A stretch of 64,000 nucleotides of DNA from Acanthopleura granulata (lineage: Eukaryota > Mollusca > Polyplacophora > Chitonida > Chitonidae). Shown piece after piece: positions 1 through 10,530 of this stretch; position 1 is the stretch's first letter; the number at the start of each line of letters is the position of its first letter. Below the pieces are notes generated by a model. The model was not told where the DNA came from and searched no databases. It saw only the letters and a list, made by a program, of their open reading frames with translations. The stretch spans positions 992,001 to 1,056,000 of the forward strand of contig JABBOT010000037.1 in the NCBI GenBank assembly GCA_016165875.1, in the 5' to 3' direction. Both the position numbers and the translations under genes were made by a program.

Positions 1-2361
1 ATGTGTGGCCTCGGATATGTTATCTTTGAATGGGGCAATGAGTGACTGGTAATCGTTTAACGCCATGTTGACAACATTTTGCTCTTTGCGACAGCACTCA
101 GTAATACCAGAAATTGTCACAGTTTCCACAGTGAATAACACCGATAACACTTATTATTATCGACGTGATATCCGAAATTGACATCACAAAAACTGTTGTA
201 TGAAAACAACAAGAATTTAGAATTATGGACAACACTGTAGATTTAGGTAGCTGTAAATCATCGTAAAAATATTAATACAAGTCTCAAGTAAACTGCAAAT
301 GTTACAGAAGTTTTCTATCCTCACGCAGAGATCTGTTTCAACGCTGTTAAACGTATATATAAAAAGAAAGTAGTCAGAAGAAATCTGTAAAGATTGTATA
401 TACATATTAGTCAACGGCATTTAGATACAAGTGCTTTATAGCTGTGAAATGCTCTATATACGGGGCTAGTTGTTTCGGTGATATTGTCAACAAATAACAA
501 GATAAGACCAACAACAAGAGGATTTGTGTGTGACCAGCAAATAACAAAGAAGGCAAACAAAAGGCTTACCCTTTATCCGGAAACGGGAGTATATCCAGTA
601 AGGCCAGGCTTTACGGTGTTCAACCGCATATCATCCCAACTGTGTTATGTGTTGTTATGTATACAAGTTCCAGGAGTCTTTTAACGTTGGCATACACTCC
701 TTATAAAGCGAAAGTTTATCCTAGCTAGCGAGGAACAGCTCTGTACAGAGATACGGTCGAATCGCAAATCCAGTGTAGAGCAATCTGATACTACCCCCAC
801 GACGGGACGTCTAACTCCTGTATCTTGACGTTCCGGTGGAACGCTTACTGACAGTAGAGGCCTGTACAATTCGGTGATACCATCAGGACGGTTAGCGCAT
901 GATTCCCGTCTTCGGCAACTCAAAATACAATGTCCACTCCTGTAGCGAGTGCGTTGTGAAAGAAACCTTACGAAGATACGAAGCGCATGTACAGAACCCA
1001 GTGTACCGGGTTGGTCTGCCTTCGGCTGTCGTTCTCCCACTCAGAGAATCAGCAACGGCCGTCCATCAATGTACGCCTGTATCCACACGTCTCCGTACTA
1101 TACCCACAAATATCCTCAGCTGTATTGTACACAGAGCTTCCGATTTTCCAATATAATTAGTGAGAGTTGCACAAAGTAGAGGGCGAAGTTCGATGTGAAA
1201 ACAGCCCTTAGAGGGATGCCACCCACAGCTCCACAGCCGTGATTAATGCGGCAAACGACCGTCACTCTTGACGGCCCCTTGGAACGCGAAAATCCACGGC
1301 GACCTGTCGTCGGCTGGGTAAAATTCCTGCGGAGTTTAACCACTGTGCACCTGTAAATACACCATCACCTTTTTTTTCAATTTACCATCTGAAGGGAAGG
1401 AATGCAAAAGTGCAGTAATTACAGGGTCTTTCAGGCACAACAACCACAAGGTTTCAACCTAGACGAGGTGTAGAATCAATAACGACTACTTCCTCTGAGC
1501 GATTCTTGTGTTGCCTATCAGCACGACCTGGGAATAGTGTTTTTGTGCCAGGAATTGTCGCGAGAGAAGTGCGTGTCCTTTAACGGTACAGGAATGAGGG
1601 CTGGTTCTTCTGTCCAGCCAGGATGACCGACGACGCTGTCAGCATTGTTTCTTTGAAGGCAGTAGGAATGATCCCACGAGAATGAACTAGTATTCCCACT
1701 TCTCGGTAAATTTCGATCCAAACGTGTTCCTCTGTAAGCGTTTCTTCAATACCGCACGCGTGCATACAGTGATACACATTGCAGTCCGTGGTGCTTTGAA
1801 AGGTCACTTCATATTCATGACAGAAAAGCGAGTTTGATCAGCTTTGCACTGCCACGAATAATGGAAAGTAGACCCTAGAGCGCGGTTACCGGATGGGGAT
1901 TTGATGAAGATAATGAAAACATTGTCAGCAAAGGGGAGGATGCCAATTTTGGATCAATCCATCAGTCTTTGTAGTCTGTAGCGACATTCCTATGGTTTCC
2001 CTCCTTGTCCCACTTATTTATCACGCTAGCCAAAGAATTAATGGTTCAATTAGGCTTCGGTTCACTAATATGTTGATGTTAAGGTGTATTTAGCTCATTA
2101 TATTCATATGTACTTTATGCATACTACACGAAGGTACGGCTGTCTGCTAATCCACAAGTACGAACGAGCATAATACATATTAACCTAATGTTCACCTCTC
2201 TGAAAAATGCCAACCAACGCATGAAGAATCCGATCCCAAGCTAACCGTTTTACATTGCGCCATCTCACTTGTCTGTGTGGGAAGAAAACTTTAAATCAAG
2301 AAATATTTATATCCATAATGGATTATCGAAATTTTTTTTCTACGTGTTTTATTGAACCTTG
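1..2361. other. No recognised gene or repeat
   Basis: I see no supported gene in this stretch. Open frames of up to 119 codons overlap on both strands around 680-1345 and 1518-1807, but none shows a motif I know or a convincing splice-site pair. The region 690-1350 is somewhat more G+C- and CpG-rich than its surroundings, which would be compatible with an old coding or promoter relic, but I cannot support either. Confidence 0.5.
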
Positions 2362-2620
2362 GCATCGAAACCGACATTAATATATATCAGCCATCACCAA
2401 AATGAGCCTTCCGGGTCAATAATCGCAAGACCATTTTCTAAAGACTGCAAATAACACAAACCAAAAAAACTAAGAAATTATATAAAATAAAAAAAAGTAG
2501 GCCAGATTCATGCAAATAAAAGCAAATTACAGTTATCAATGATGACGAAAAGACGCAATGAATGTTCTAGGCTTTTGAATAAAATCATACGACATACGAC
2601 CCCGAAGCTGAAACATATTT
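2362..2620 (+). repeat. Dispersed repeat R2, copy 1
   Basis: This starts with a 'gaaaccgacatt' block, continues with 'gggtcaataatcgcaagacc', then an A-rich 'aactaagaaattatataaaa' block and a 'gatgacg...acgcaatgaatgttct' block. The same blocks in the same order recur at 4207, 30035, 63459 and 63849, and partly at 48498, 50725, 53622 and 58885. Length is at least 250 bp. No coding capacity is seen, and the family is unclassified by me. It could be a SINE-like or non-autonomous DNA element. Confidence 0.7.
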
Positions 2621-2786
2621 TGTGAACGTCTTCAGATAAGTAGAAAACATCAATACATTTTTGGGTGCAGAAGGGTGCAGTGCAAGTTTATTGACTAACA
2701 TCATACGATATGAGAACAAAAAATCATATTTAGGCTTAACAATTTAGTAAAGATATCATTTGTGGCTGGTCGTCGGTTCCTTATGT

Positions 2787-3070
2787 TTATTCATTTATTT
2801 TATTAATTTAATTACTTACTTATTTGACTAGGGTTTTACGCCGTTCTCAAGAATGTTTCACTTATACGACGGCGGCCAGCACTATGGTGGTAAGAAACCG
2901 GGCAGAGCCCGGGAGAAACTCACGACCATCCGCAGGTAGTCAGAAAACTTTCACAAGTACGGCCAGAGAGGAAGCCAGCTTGGGTTGAACTCACAGCGAC
3001 CGCATTGGAGAGAGGCACCTAAGTCATTATGCTGCGCCTGCGGGATAATCTACTCGGCCACGGAGGCCCA
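2787..3070 (-). mobile_element. tRNA-derived SINE, family A, full length
   Basis: On the + strand the copy reads tail first: an A/T-rich tail (2787-2825), then 'ttttacgccgttctcaagaa', 'cttatacgacggcggccagc', 'gaaaccgggcagagcccggg', and finally the complement of a tRNA-like head ending in 'ggccacggaggccc'. The head carries the internal pol III promoter boxes typical of tRNA-derived SINEs. It is old, with indels in the middle. Confidence 0.85.
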
Positions 3071-3767
3071 TGGGTTCCCTGTGAGATCTGGGGTACGTTG
3101 GTCTGATAGAGGAGATTTTAGCGGACTTTATTTTACTTGAATTTTCTTTGAATTCTTCAGTGAATTTATACCCAGCTAGGACAACGACCGTATTAATCCT
3201 GTATTTTATGTATTTTCAGATCCATATAGTAGAATAGTTCTTGATAGATCCCCTGCAGCTAGTAGCGATTGTCCGTATCATCATTTCCGTGAGTTGTGTA
3301 CAATTGCTGCACTCCAGTAAGAAAAAGTGCGGGAGTTCCCGCTCCAGCGCCGTAAGTGCAATTGCAGGAGTCGGAAATGAAAGTGTTAAATAGGTCGCCG
3401 TTTAAGCAGCTGCAACCATTCGGTGAACGGCATAATATGTTTGGTACGCCTTTAGCTGCGTAATAAATCTGTGCTGGCTTATTTTAAGAAACATGTTTTC
3501 GGTGACCTTTTAAAATGATTTTAAAATTAGGAAGTGATTTGATTGAATATGGCAAAGAATTGCAATCTCGGACAGTTTCTGGGAAAGTGATTTGCTAAAC
3601 GTCGTATTTCTACATCTGAACGAAGTCGCCGATCGAACAAAGTACGAATTTCTGTCGGGGGTTGTTTCTGGCAATTTGTTGTTGAACAATGATCCTGAAT
3701 TATTAATGATTATTTTACACCACTCACAAGGCCTGTGATTTAGGTGGCGTTTTTTTTTTCAGAGAGA
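3071..3767. other. No gene recognised; one weak exon-like segment
   Basis: This is mostly anonymous sequence. The only notable segment is 3220-3288: a T-rich acceptor (…tattttcag), a 69-nt stretch open in one frame, then a consensus GTGAGT donor. No partner exon was found, so I do not call a gene. Confidence 0.4.
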
Positions 3768-3925
3768 AAAACCAGAGCAGCGACGACAGTGTGATAGTTG
3801 ACAAATGATCACACTTTACTTGTGAAATCCGGTATCTTGTCAGTTTACCTCAGTTAAGGTTTTCTTATAACCAAGAAATAACTTACACCCCCCTAGCAAC
3901 ATGGCTTAAGCAGACCTACGTATAA
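3768..3925 (+). repeat. Dispersed repeat R1, copy 1
   Basis: This begins 'ccagagcagcgacgacagtg' and continues 'gtgatagttgacaaatgatc', 'gaaatccggtatcttgtcag', 'tttacctcagttaaggtttt'. The same ordered blocks recur at 16756, 19846, 28806 and 54411 (+ strand) and at 19258 (- strand). No open frame or terminal inverted repeat is visible, so the class is unknown. Confidence 0.75.
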
Positions 3926-4206
3926 AGACGCTATATTTAACTACTGGTCACTGGTCTAGAATTACTCAAAATACTGTGTTGTCATCACATTTAATACATG
4001 AATACACAATAACACGAAGACAATGCAAAGGGATTCTTTGTGAGACCAGTTATTGTTCTCAGACAACCGTTTTGCAGGGATCTGATGGCATGCATTTAAG
4101 TGGCACTCCGTTACACGACGTCGATGTATTCAAGTGACGGGAAAAACTTTGCGCTACGGATCTGTGACCAAGGAAATGGTGATCTGCAAACTGACAACGT
4201 GCAATC

Positions 4207-4420
4207 TAGGAGTCGAAGCTGACATTCGCATGCCAGCCGTCAAACAAAAACGGGTGTTCCAGGTCAATAATCGCAAGACCATTTCCAAAAATGACAAATA
4301 CCATAAATCACCATAGAACTAAAAAAATATAAAATAAAAAAATTCGTGCAAAGAGAAACAGTCAACATTTTTCATTGATGACGCAATGATGCAATGGATG
4401 TTCTAGGCGGAGGAATATAT
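4207..4420 (+). repeat. Dispersed repeat R2, copy 2
   Basis: This carries the R2 blocks 'gctgacattcgcatgccagc', 'ggtcaataatcgcaagacca', the A-rich block with 'ataaaataaaa', and 'tgacgcaatgatgcaatgga' followed by 'gttctaggc'. A short foldback follows directly at 4439. Confidence 0.7.
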
Positions 4421-4438
4421 GGAGGATCTCACAGGATG

Positions 4439-4546
4439 ATCACTGCGTATGGAAGTTATGAAACTCGTTGAGTAAGTTTATGTTTGTTGCTCACTCGAAA
4501 CAAACACAAAATTTAATCAACGAGTGTCATAACTTTCATATGTGAT
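4439..4546. repeat. Short foldback (inverted repeat)
   Basis: Two arms of about 30 bp face each other. The left arm has AAGTTATG then ACTCGTTGA; the right arm has TCAACGAGT then CATAACTT, with matching TCAC/GTGA outer ends. The core 9-bp and 8-bp blocks are perfect complements. The loop is about 45 bp. It looks like a miniature foldback element or the end of one; no target duplication is clear. Confidence 0.6.
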
Positions 4547-5738
4547 TACCATAAGTCTGAAATTCTGTTTACACAAATAACTGAATCGGGAAACTTACGG
4601 GAAAACAACAACAAAAATCACATCACATGTGGATAAATTTCACGACGGAACAGGTAGCGTATGCATGTGCCCCATGCATACTTAAACAGTGGACGCATGC
4701 CTCCGCAACAGTAAAATAGTTCAGCGAAAAATGTGAATGTATCTAGGGAATATATTTTATATTCATAACCAGAGTTAAGAATATGTTAATGTATTACAGA
4801 AAGAACCGTTTTAAATAGCGAATTAGATGATTTATTCGCATCACTGTCTCCGTCAGAAAAAGGAGAACATTTTGTGAGTTCCACCATGCACATGTATGGC
4901 ACAGAACTGTTTCAACATCGGGATGATGTTGTTTTTCAAGTTGGCTCTTTCTTGTGATGATCTTAATACAGTTCGCATAAGCGCTTGGCTTTTTTACCGA
5001 GCGGCTGCGGTGGTGATCGGTGCAGATTTAACCTGGATTTACGGGAGAGAGAGCTTCGGTTTGGTTTTTATCTCGAAGTCCACGAAGAATTTGGAATCGG
5101 TTACTGGCAACCCTTTGCGCTGATTGCTGTTTATGCGACTCTAACTGTTAAAGCGTATGACTTTTTGTGCCCTGAAATTTGCATTTTTGGTCTCCGAGTA
5201 AGTAACAACGCTATCATTCAGTTCATGAGCGAGGTGGGAGATGTTTTCTCGAACTTTGTCTATAACATATCAGTGAAACGTTTTCTTCACGAGATAACAT
5301 CGGATGTAATCATCGTCGTTTCATCTCTTTCTGTAAATAAAAATCTTTGAAGGGCAGAAATCATCTGCAATAAAAGAGCCCCTATTGTCTGCTTCATGTC
5401 TCCACAGCGTAGCTGGCCGAGTGGTAAATTGACGGGTTCCATACCTCTGAATGGTGTAACATTTCACCGACGGCTTTCTCTTAAAATACATTTCTAATTA
5501 TTGCTCTCTCCCGTCCATGAGTTTTAAACAACCACACTGTCTATCGTAAAAAAAAGTGCATGTAGGTTGACGTGACGTAACGTGCAGGATTGTGTTCTTC
5601 CCACGCTTTGCAGCCAACCAAAAGCTTTCAAAAGTATTATGTACCTAAGGTAATATGAAAAATTTCCACATCTTGTATCATTTTAGTATATATGATGTCG
5701 ATAATCACACATGTATCTGAGTTGCGCTTTGGTTGCAA
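4547..5738. other. Anonymous; one unsupported 121-codon open frame
   Basis: An open frame at 4985-5350 (+) lacks an ATG start and has no motif I recognise. A consensus donor-like GTAAGT lies inside it at 5197, but no partner exon was found. At 5405-5430 'tagctggccgagtggtaaat' resembles the start of a tRNA, but no cloverleaf follows. I call no gene here. Confidence 0.4.
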
Positions 5739-5825
5739 CGGTTCCTATAGCCAACGTGGCGATCACACTCAACACGATGGACATACGGCCCCTAACCTTG
5801 GGTTAAGCGGAATTAGACACAATTA
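5739..5825 (+). repeat. Short repeat R4, + copy
   Basis: The blocks 'gtggcgatcacactcaacac', 'gatggacatacggcccctaa' and 'gggttaagcgg' match the reverse complement of 7205-7290, where the same blocks read with roughly 80% identity. The two copies form a widely spaced inverted pair. Confidence 0.6.
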
Positions 5826-7204
5826 TAAAGTTTCAAAGATTCTGAACACTCCCAATGTATTTACTAAAAAAAGAGACGTACTCCTTGTAAATTATAAACA
5901 GCAACCAAAAGCATGTTGGTGAAAAATCTTTGGTCACAGAGAAAAGATATAGTCAACAGAAAAAAATTTGGTCGCAACTTCCTAAACGTATAGTTGTTGA
6001 TTGTTGTGAAGACTGAAAACTTTCGTCGTCATGTGATTTTGTTTGGGTGATATATAGGGTTTCGATTTTGTTGTCACAAAGGCACAAATTGTGCTACATG
6101 AACTTTCATGGCGAGGGTCGCATATTTTTGGATGAGGAGAATCTCGGACGGATAGGACGATCAACTAATGAAAATGTCTGACGTGTACGCCAGAGCATTA
6201 CCCCAGCAGGACATTACAATTAATATTTTAAATAGCACATACCGGTATTCAGAAAAAATGTAGATTTATGCATGCTAGTCATTTAGAACATACATGTACC
6301 TGTACCGGTATTTGTATATTTATTATTTGTCGTCACATCTTAGTGGTTTCAGTCTTACCCCACTTCGTCTAAAATGCGCTTCCATTCCGATAAAAAAGTT
6401 GCAAGCAATTAAAGTTTACGCTGTTGTTTTGGTCACGTGGTGCTGGTAATGGGTAGTCCACATCGTCAGGTAATAAAGCAATGAACATTTCGCAAGTACT
6501 TGTTTAAGACTTGTACACGAGTAAATGTCACCTCCAAGGCGTTAAAGTGAAATAATCAAATCACCTTTATCTCTTTCCCCATTCCCCCAAATTTGGGTAG
6601 AAGATGACACAAATTTAAAATAGAAACAGTTCAAATTTCCTTTTCCACGTGTTCTGCATTGCAAAAGTGGTCTGGAAAACATTGGATTTCTCTCTCAGGG
6701 CTAAAAAGTTAAAACAGGTGCTTTACAAATGTATGCATTTTTTAAAATATTTTTTTAAAGTTTATGCTGGTACAGAAATTGAATATTCATGGTGGAATTG
6801 GTGGAATTGGTCTTTACCGTTTTAAAACAAATATGTATCCACCTTCGGTGGACGTAAAAGAAACTACAGATTCTTCAGATGGTACGTTTACCTGGACTTG
6901 TACCCGTACAAAGATGACAATGATTCGCGCCGATTTTACAAGAGGGGTAGTTTCGATTTTAATATTGTGAATATCGTCTTCTTGAATAGTAATGTACAGA
7001 ATGGTACTGCATATGGCGTAAATATATATAATAAGTGTAAGATCCTGTGTGCTCTGTGATGATTTCAATCAGCGTCACAAGTTATTACTTCAAAAACTAG
7101 TGTGTCAAGGATATTCCATTAAATGCCTTCGCGCGAATTTTTTAAAATTTTACAATGATTTCACCTCTCTTGTTGGTGAATGGTAAGATTCTGGCTTCAT
7201 ACTT
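5826..7204. other. No recognised feature
   Basis: This is A+T-rich anonymous sequence. Open frames on both strands are short (up to 84 codons) and overlap each other without motifs. No repeat shared with the rest of the window was noticed. Confidence 0.5.
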
Positions 7205-7290
7205 GTGTGTAATCCCGTATAACCCGGGGCTAGGGGCCCCTGTGCTCATCGTGTTGAATGTGATCACCATGTTGGATTTGTGAACAGTTG
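7205..7290 (-). repeat. Short repeat R4, - copy
   Basis: This is the reverse complement of the R4 repeat at 5739-5825, with the shared core 'atgtgatcaccatgttgga' next to 'gtgttgaatg' and 'cccggggctaggggcccctg'. The latter is itself a G+C-rich near-palindrome. Confidence 0.55.
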
Positions 7291-7299
7291 CTGTTAGGC

Positions 7300-8035
7300 C
7301 ATAATCCACGAGTAATGTAATACCAACCGTGTGATTTAATAATGATGTTCGCGTTATGCAATATCACGGTACAGACAGACAGGGAAATAAACGGCGGAGG
7401 GTAAATGTAACCAAGAACTGTCGGTAACATGAATTGAGTAATGTTTGAAGCGAGTGCTTTTGATGCGCACACTCATACGTTTCAATGTCCGAAAGCAACT
7501 TAGCGAAGGTGCGAGTGTCTCTCAGACACTTGAATATACACGGAATAATGCATATACATGTATTATTGCATGTCATCAGATTACACGGAAAATTGTATTG
7601 CAGTACTCGGGAACGGGTTTGTAACATCGTGTTGTGTAATAAAGCGCGAGTAATGTAATACCCTCTATGTAATGTAATAATAATTTCCGTGTTATGTAAT
7701 ATCGTTACATAAAATACAGACAGATAAACAACTAAATGCTTGATGAAATCGTAATAACCAAACTATTGGGAATAATACTAAACTAATCTTGAAAACGACT
7801 GTTTTTGATGCGCATATCATTACGTTTCAATGTGCGGAGGCAACATAGAGAAGGCCTGGGGATCCCATCGGACACTGCCGCGTGTGCTATTTGAAACAAC
7901 TATATAGGAGTCACACAGACCCTCGCAGAAACTTGGATAAGCACAGAATAATGCATATAGTTGTTGCTTTGCATGTTATTAAATTACATGGGCATTTTTA
8001 TTACTGTACCCGGGGACTGGTTTTATTACATAAAT
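7300..8035 (+). repeat. Diverged two-copy tandem duplication
   Basis: Unit 1 (about 7300-7630) and unit 2 (about 7631-8035) share, in order, 'cgagtaatgtaatacc', 'gttatg(c/t)aatatc', 'acagacag', 'ttttgatgcgca', 'tacgtttcaatgt', 'gaataatgcatat' and 'gtactcgggaacgggttt' / 'gtacccggggactggtttt'. They differ by many substitutions and indels, so the duplication is old. No coding content is evident. Confidence 0.65.
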
Positions 8036-8102
8036 TGTTAGACATACATTGCTGTTGTTCTGTTAGTTCCTTTCAAGAATTCAGTCCTTTGTTTCAGTTG
8101 GA

Positions 8103-8322
8103 ATAAATTTATTATTTGATTGGCATTTTACGCCGTGCTCAAGAATATTTCACTTGTACGACGACGGTCATCATTATAGTGGTAGGAAACCCACGACCTT
8201 CCACATGTTGCTGGCAGACTGCCCCACGTACGGCTAGAGAGGAAGCCAGCATGAGCTGGCGAGAGGCTTCTGGGTCATTACGCTGCGATACAGCGTTAAC
8301 CGACAGGGCCACGGTGGCTCCA
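8103..8322 (-). mobile_element. tRNA-derived SINE, family A, internally deleted
   Basis: Tail-first on the + strand: 'ttttacgccgtgctcaagaa', 'cttgtacgacgacggtcatc', 'gaggaagccagcatgagctg', then the complement of the head ending near 'gggccacggtggctc'. The segment between 'agctgg' and 'gagaggcttctgggtcatta' is deleted relative to other copies. Confidence 0.85.
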
Positions 8323-8504
8323 CACCTGGAATATTAGTCAAGTCGTACTCAGTTTTGAAAACTTTGAAATACTGATTACAAATAATTCCTGGCAAATAGT
8401 AATCTTAATGTCAATACTTGAAGCTCACGGAATCGCTCATGTCATATTTAATATCAGAGGCCTCACTCCAACTACTTTGCATTAACCCCCATCTTGCCCT
8501 TCAA

Positions 8505-8760
8505 TCATCGACATCAATAAATGATTTATCGATATTGATAATTAGCTACCTATACCGATAATTTGTGGTGACTTTTTGATATCAACTAATGAATTGCCGA
8601 TATTGATAATACCGCCTCCATTTTGCTACAAAACGGCGTAGGAAAATGTCTGTATTTGTAAGAAACAGCGTCGTGTATCGATAATCCATTTATCGATATG
8701 GATATATACAACTATTTATCGATATCGGTAAGTCAGTTATGGATGTCGATAATTCTTGGT
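8505..8760. repeat. Cluster of TATCGAT/ATCGATA-type motifs
   Basis: Within about 250 bp there are repeated variants of atcgat and cgata: 'tttatcgatattgataatt', 'ccgatattgataa', 'tatcgataatcca', 'tttatcgatatgg', 'tttatcgatatcgg', 'gtcgataatt'. Many are palindromic or near-palindromic. This may be a degenerate short-unit repeat or a cluster of binding sites; TATCGATA is the DREF-type element in insects. Function is not established here. Confidence 0.5.
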
Positions 8761-10100
8761 TAAGTCTTTATTTGCCCCATTAGAGAGAACTAGATGTAAC
8801 AAACGCTGACAGATAAACGAGAAAACTACCAAAAGTACTACTGTCCCCATTTTGTGAACAAGTAAATCACGTGTGAGCCATGTGTTTTCGTTTCTTATTC
8901 TTTTATATGCATTGTCCATGGTCTATTCTATATTCGCGAATAGAACACCACCATAAACAATACATCTTACCGTTTCAGATATTTTATGGATATTGATTCA
9001 TCATATTACACGTACGTAATGATGGCACTGAATTTATCTTGTAAAAATTGCTATAAAGTCGAGTTTGCGGCCATTGAATTTTAATTTCACGCTTACGTTT
9101 TTAAGTACGTGGGAGCGAGATTTTAATTACGTCATACTCTTGATATCTGTGTGTCTGTATAGTAAATATCATGTCCATAACGTGTATGGAATTAACCAAA
9201 AATCTGGAATATTTATGCTTGATCTAATAAAGATCTCGACATAATTACGAATAACTGAGAAGTTTAAAAAATGTTGTGTAAGACTTATAAGTTTTTTCTT
9301 TTAAATTTTTGTAACCATGTCAGTTTTTATGTCTCCGCAATAAACCAGTATAGAAGCGTCGTAGTGAAATAAACAAAGTGACCTCCAGCGCATTCTGTTA
9401 ATTAATTCTGCCAATTTTGCTCGTTTAACAACACATATTCTTGTGTACAACGTAGATCACCGATCATACAAATAAAATAAATTTAACAACATGCCTCAAA
9501 TGGTGCTTTCTCTATGTATAACGTCATTCCATATTATTGCAAATCCACAAATCAATGCGTAAACACAAAAGGGCATGGTTAGTAGCTCAATCGGTCTATT
9601 CGAATAGTAAAGAGTTCTTTCTTTATTCTCGTTTTGATGCATACGGGTACATATAAGTTAATCTCTTCCAACACGGCGCACACTGCAGTTCCGACACACC
9701 TGGGCGGATGCTTCTGTACAAATCGTCAGTTGCGTACTTGACCGCTACTTATGTTGTGATACCACACGCTACCTTGCAAACACGTCGATCTTCATATACT
9801 TGTGGGTTGTTGTCATCAGTCAATCAGGAACACACCACTGGTCAATCTAAATAAACATTGTTGCATTGGGCCAAACCAAATATATCACTTACCACTTACT
9901 GTGCATGTATGTATGTTAACTTTATAAACAGTTTCTATAATGATTACCATCAAGATCGAAAAGCATAGTAAAGACATCAAACTCATGAGATGCGTTATAG
10001 GTTTAGATATTTCTATTATGTCGCAAAGTTTCAACGCCAGATATACCGTCTTTCAAATGTAAATTCAGGCAACATATTAAGATGGAATGGAGGTACATCA
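8761..10100. other. No recognised feature
   Basis: A+T-rich sequence with no supported gene or in-window repeat. Confidence 0.5.
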
Positions 10101-10198
10101 TTTATTTAATTGGGATTTTCTGGCCGACGCTAACAATTTTTCACTTATATGGCGGCGGCAAGATTTGTAGGTGAAGGAAACCAAGCAGCGGACTTGAA
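10101..10198 (-). mobile_element. SINE family A fragment
   Basis: A 3'-end fragment in reverse orientation: a 'tttatttaattggga' tail, 'tttttcacttatatggcggc', 'gtgaaggaaacc', then an abrupt jump to 'gcggacttgaa'. It directly precedes a second, different SINE at 10258. Confidence 0.65.
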
Positions 10199-10257
10199 GT
10201 ATTTAAGCACCACCGTTTCTTGTCAGACAGGTGCGTCATATTTCTGGCATAGAATGA

Positions 10258-10530
10258 ATGCTTTTAACGCCCTACTCAAGAATATTTCACTTATACGAAG
10301 GCGGTGTCTCCTTGGTGCAGGACGGATTTCCACCGTATCTTTTATCTGGTGCTTGCCGAAGACACCCAACAAGCCCCCTCACCCAGTCACACCCTCTATC
10401 CTCTTATTCCTGAGCGTCTAGCGAGGAAGCAGGATGTACCCTTTTTTACAGTCTTTGGTATGACCCGACCCAGGTTTGATCTCCCCGTCCGAAAGCTGAC
10501 GCTCTACCAACTGCGCTATCCAGGCGGGTC
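10258..10530 (-). mobile_element. tRNA-derived SINE, family B
   Basis: Reverse-oriented. The shared tail 'ttttaacgccctactcaaga' is followed by 'ggtgcaggacggatttccac', 'gcgaggaagcaggatgtacc', 'ggtatgacccgacccaggtt' and the complement of a tRNA-like head ('gctctaccaactgcgctatc' then 'caggcgggtc'). On the minus strand the head contains A-box-like 'tagcgcagttggtagagcg' and B-box-like 'agatcaaacctgggtc'. It has the same body as 44289-44660. Confidence 0.8.

Noticed and set aside
681..1040. 119-codon minus-strand frame overlapping open frames on the plus strand
   Set aside because: Composition is Arg/Ser-rich as expected from a G+C-richer patch; no motif or splice context.
3220..3288. 69-nt exon-like segment with consensus acceptor and donor
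   Set aside because: A stretch this short is open by chance fairly often and no in-phase partner exon was found.
4985..5350. 121-codon plus-strand frame
   Set aside because: No ATG start, no recognised motif and no splice partners; the length is within chance for 64 kb of six-frame sequence.
5405..5430. tRNA-like A-box string 'tagctggccgagtggtaaat'
   Set aside because: No cloverleaf arms or B box follow at the right distance.
10446..10530. tRNA-like sequence on the minus strand
   Set aside because: It is the head of a SINE family B copy continuous with a SINE body, not a tRNA gene.
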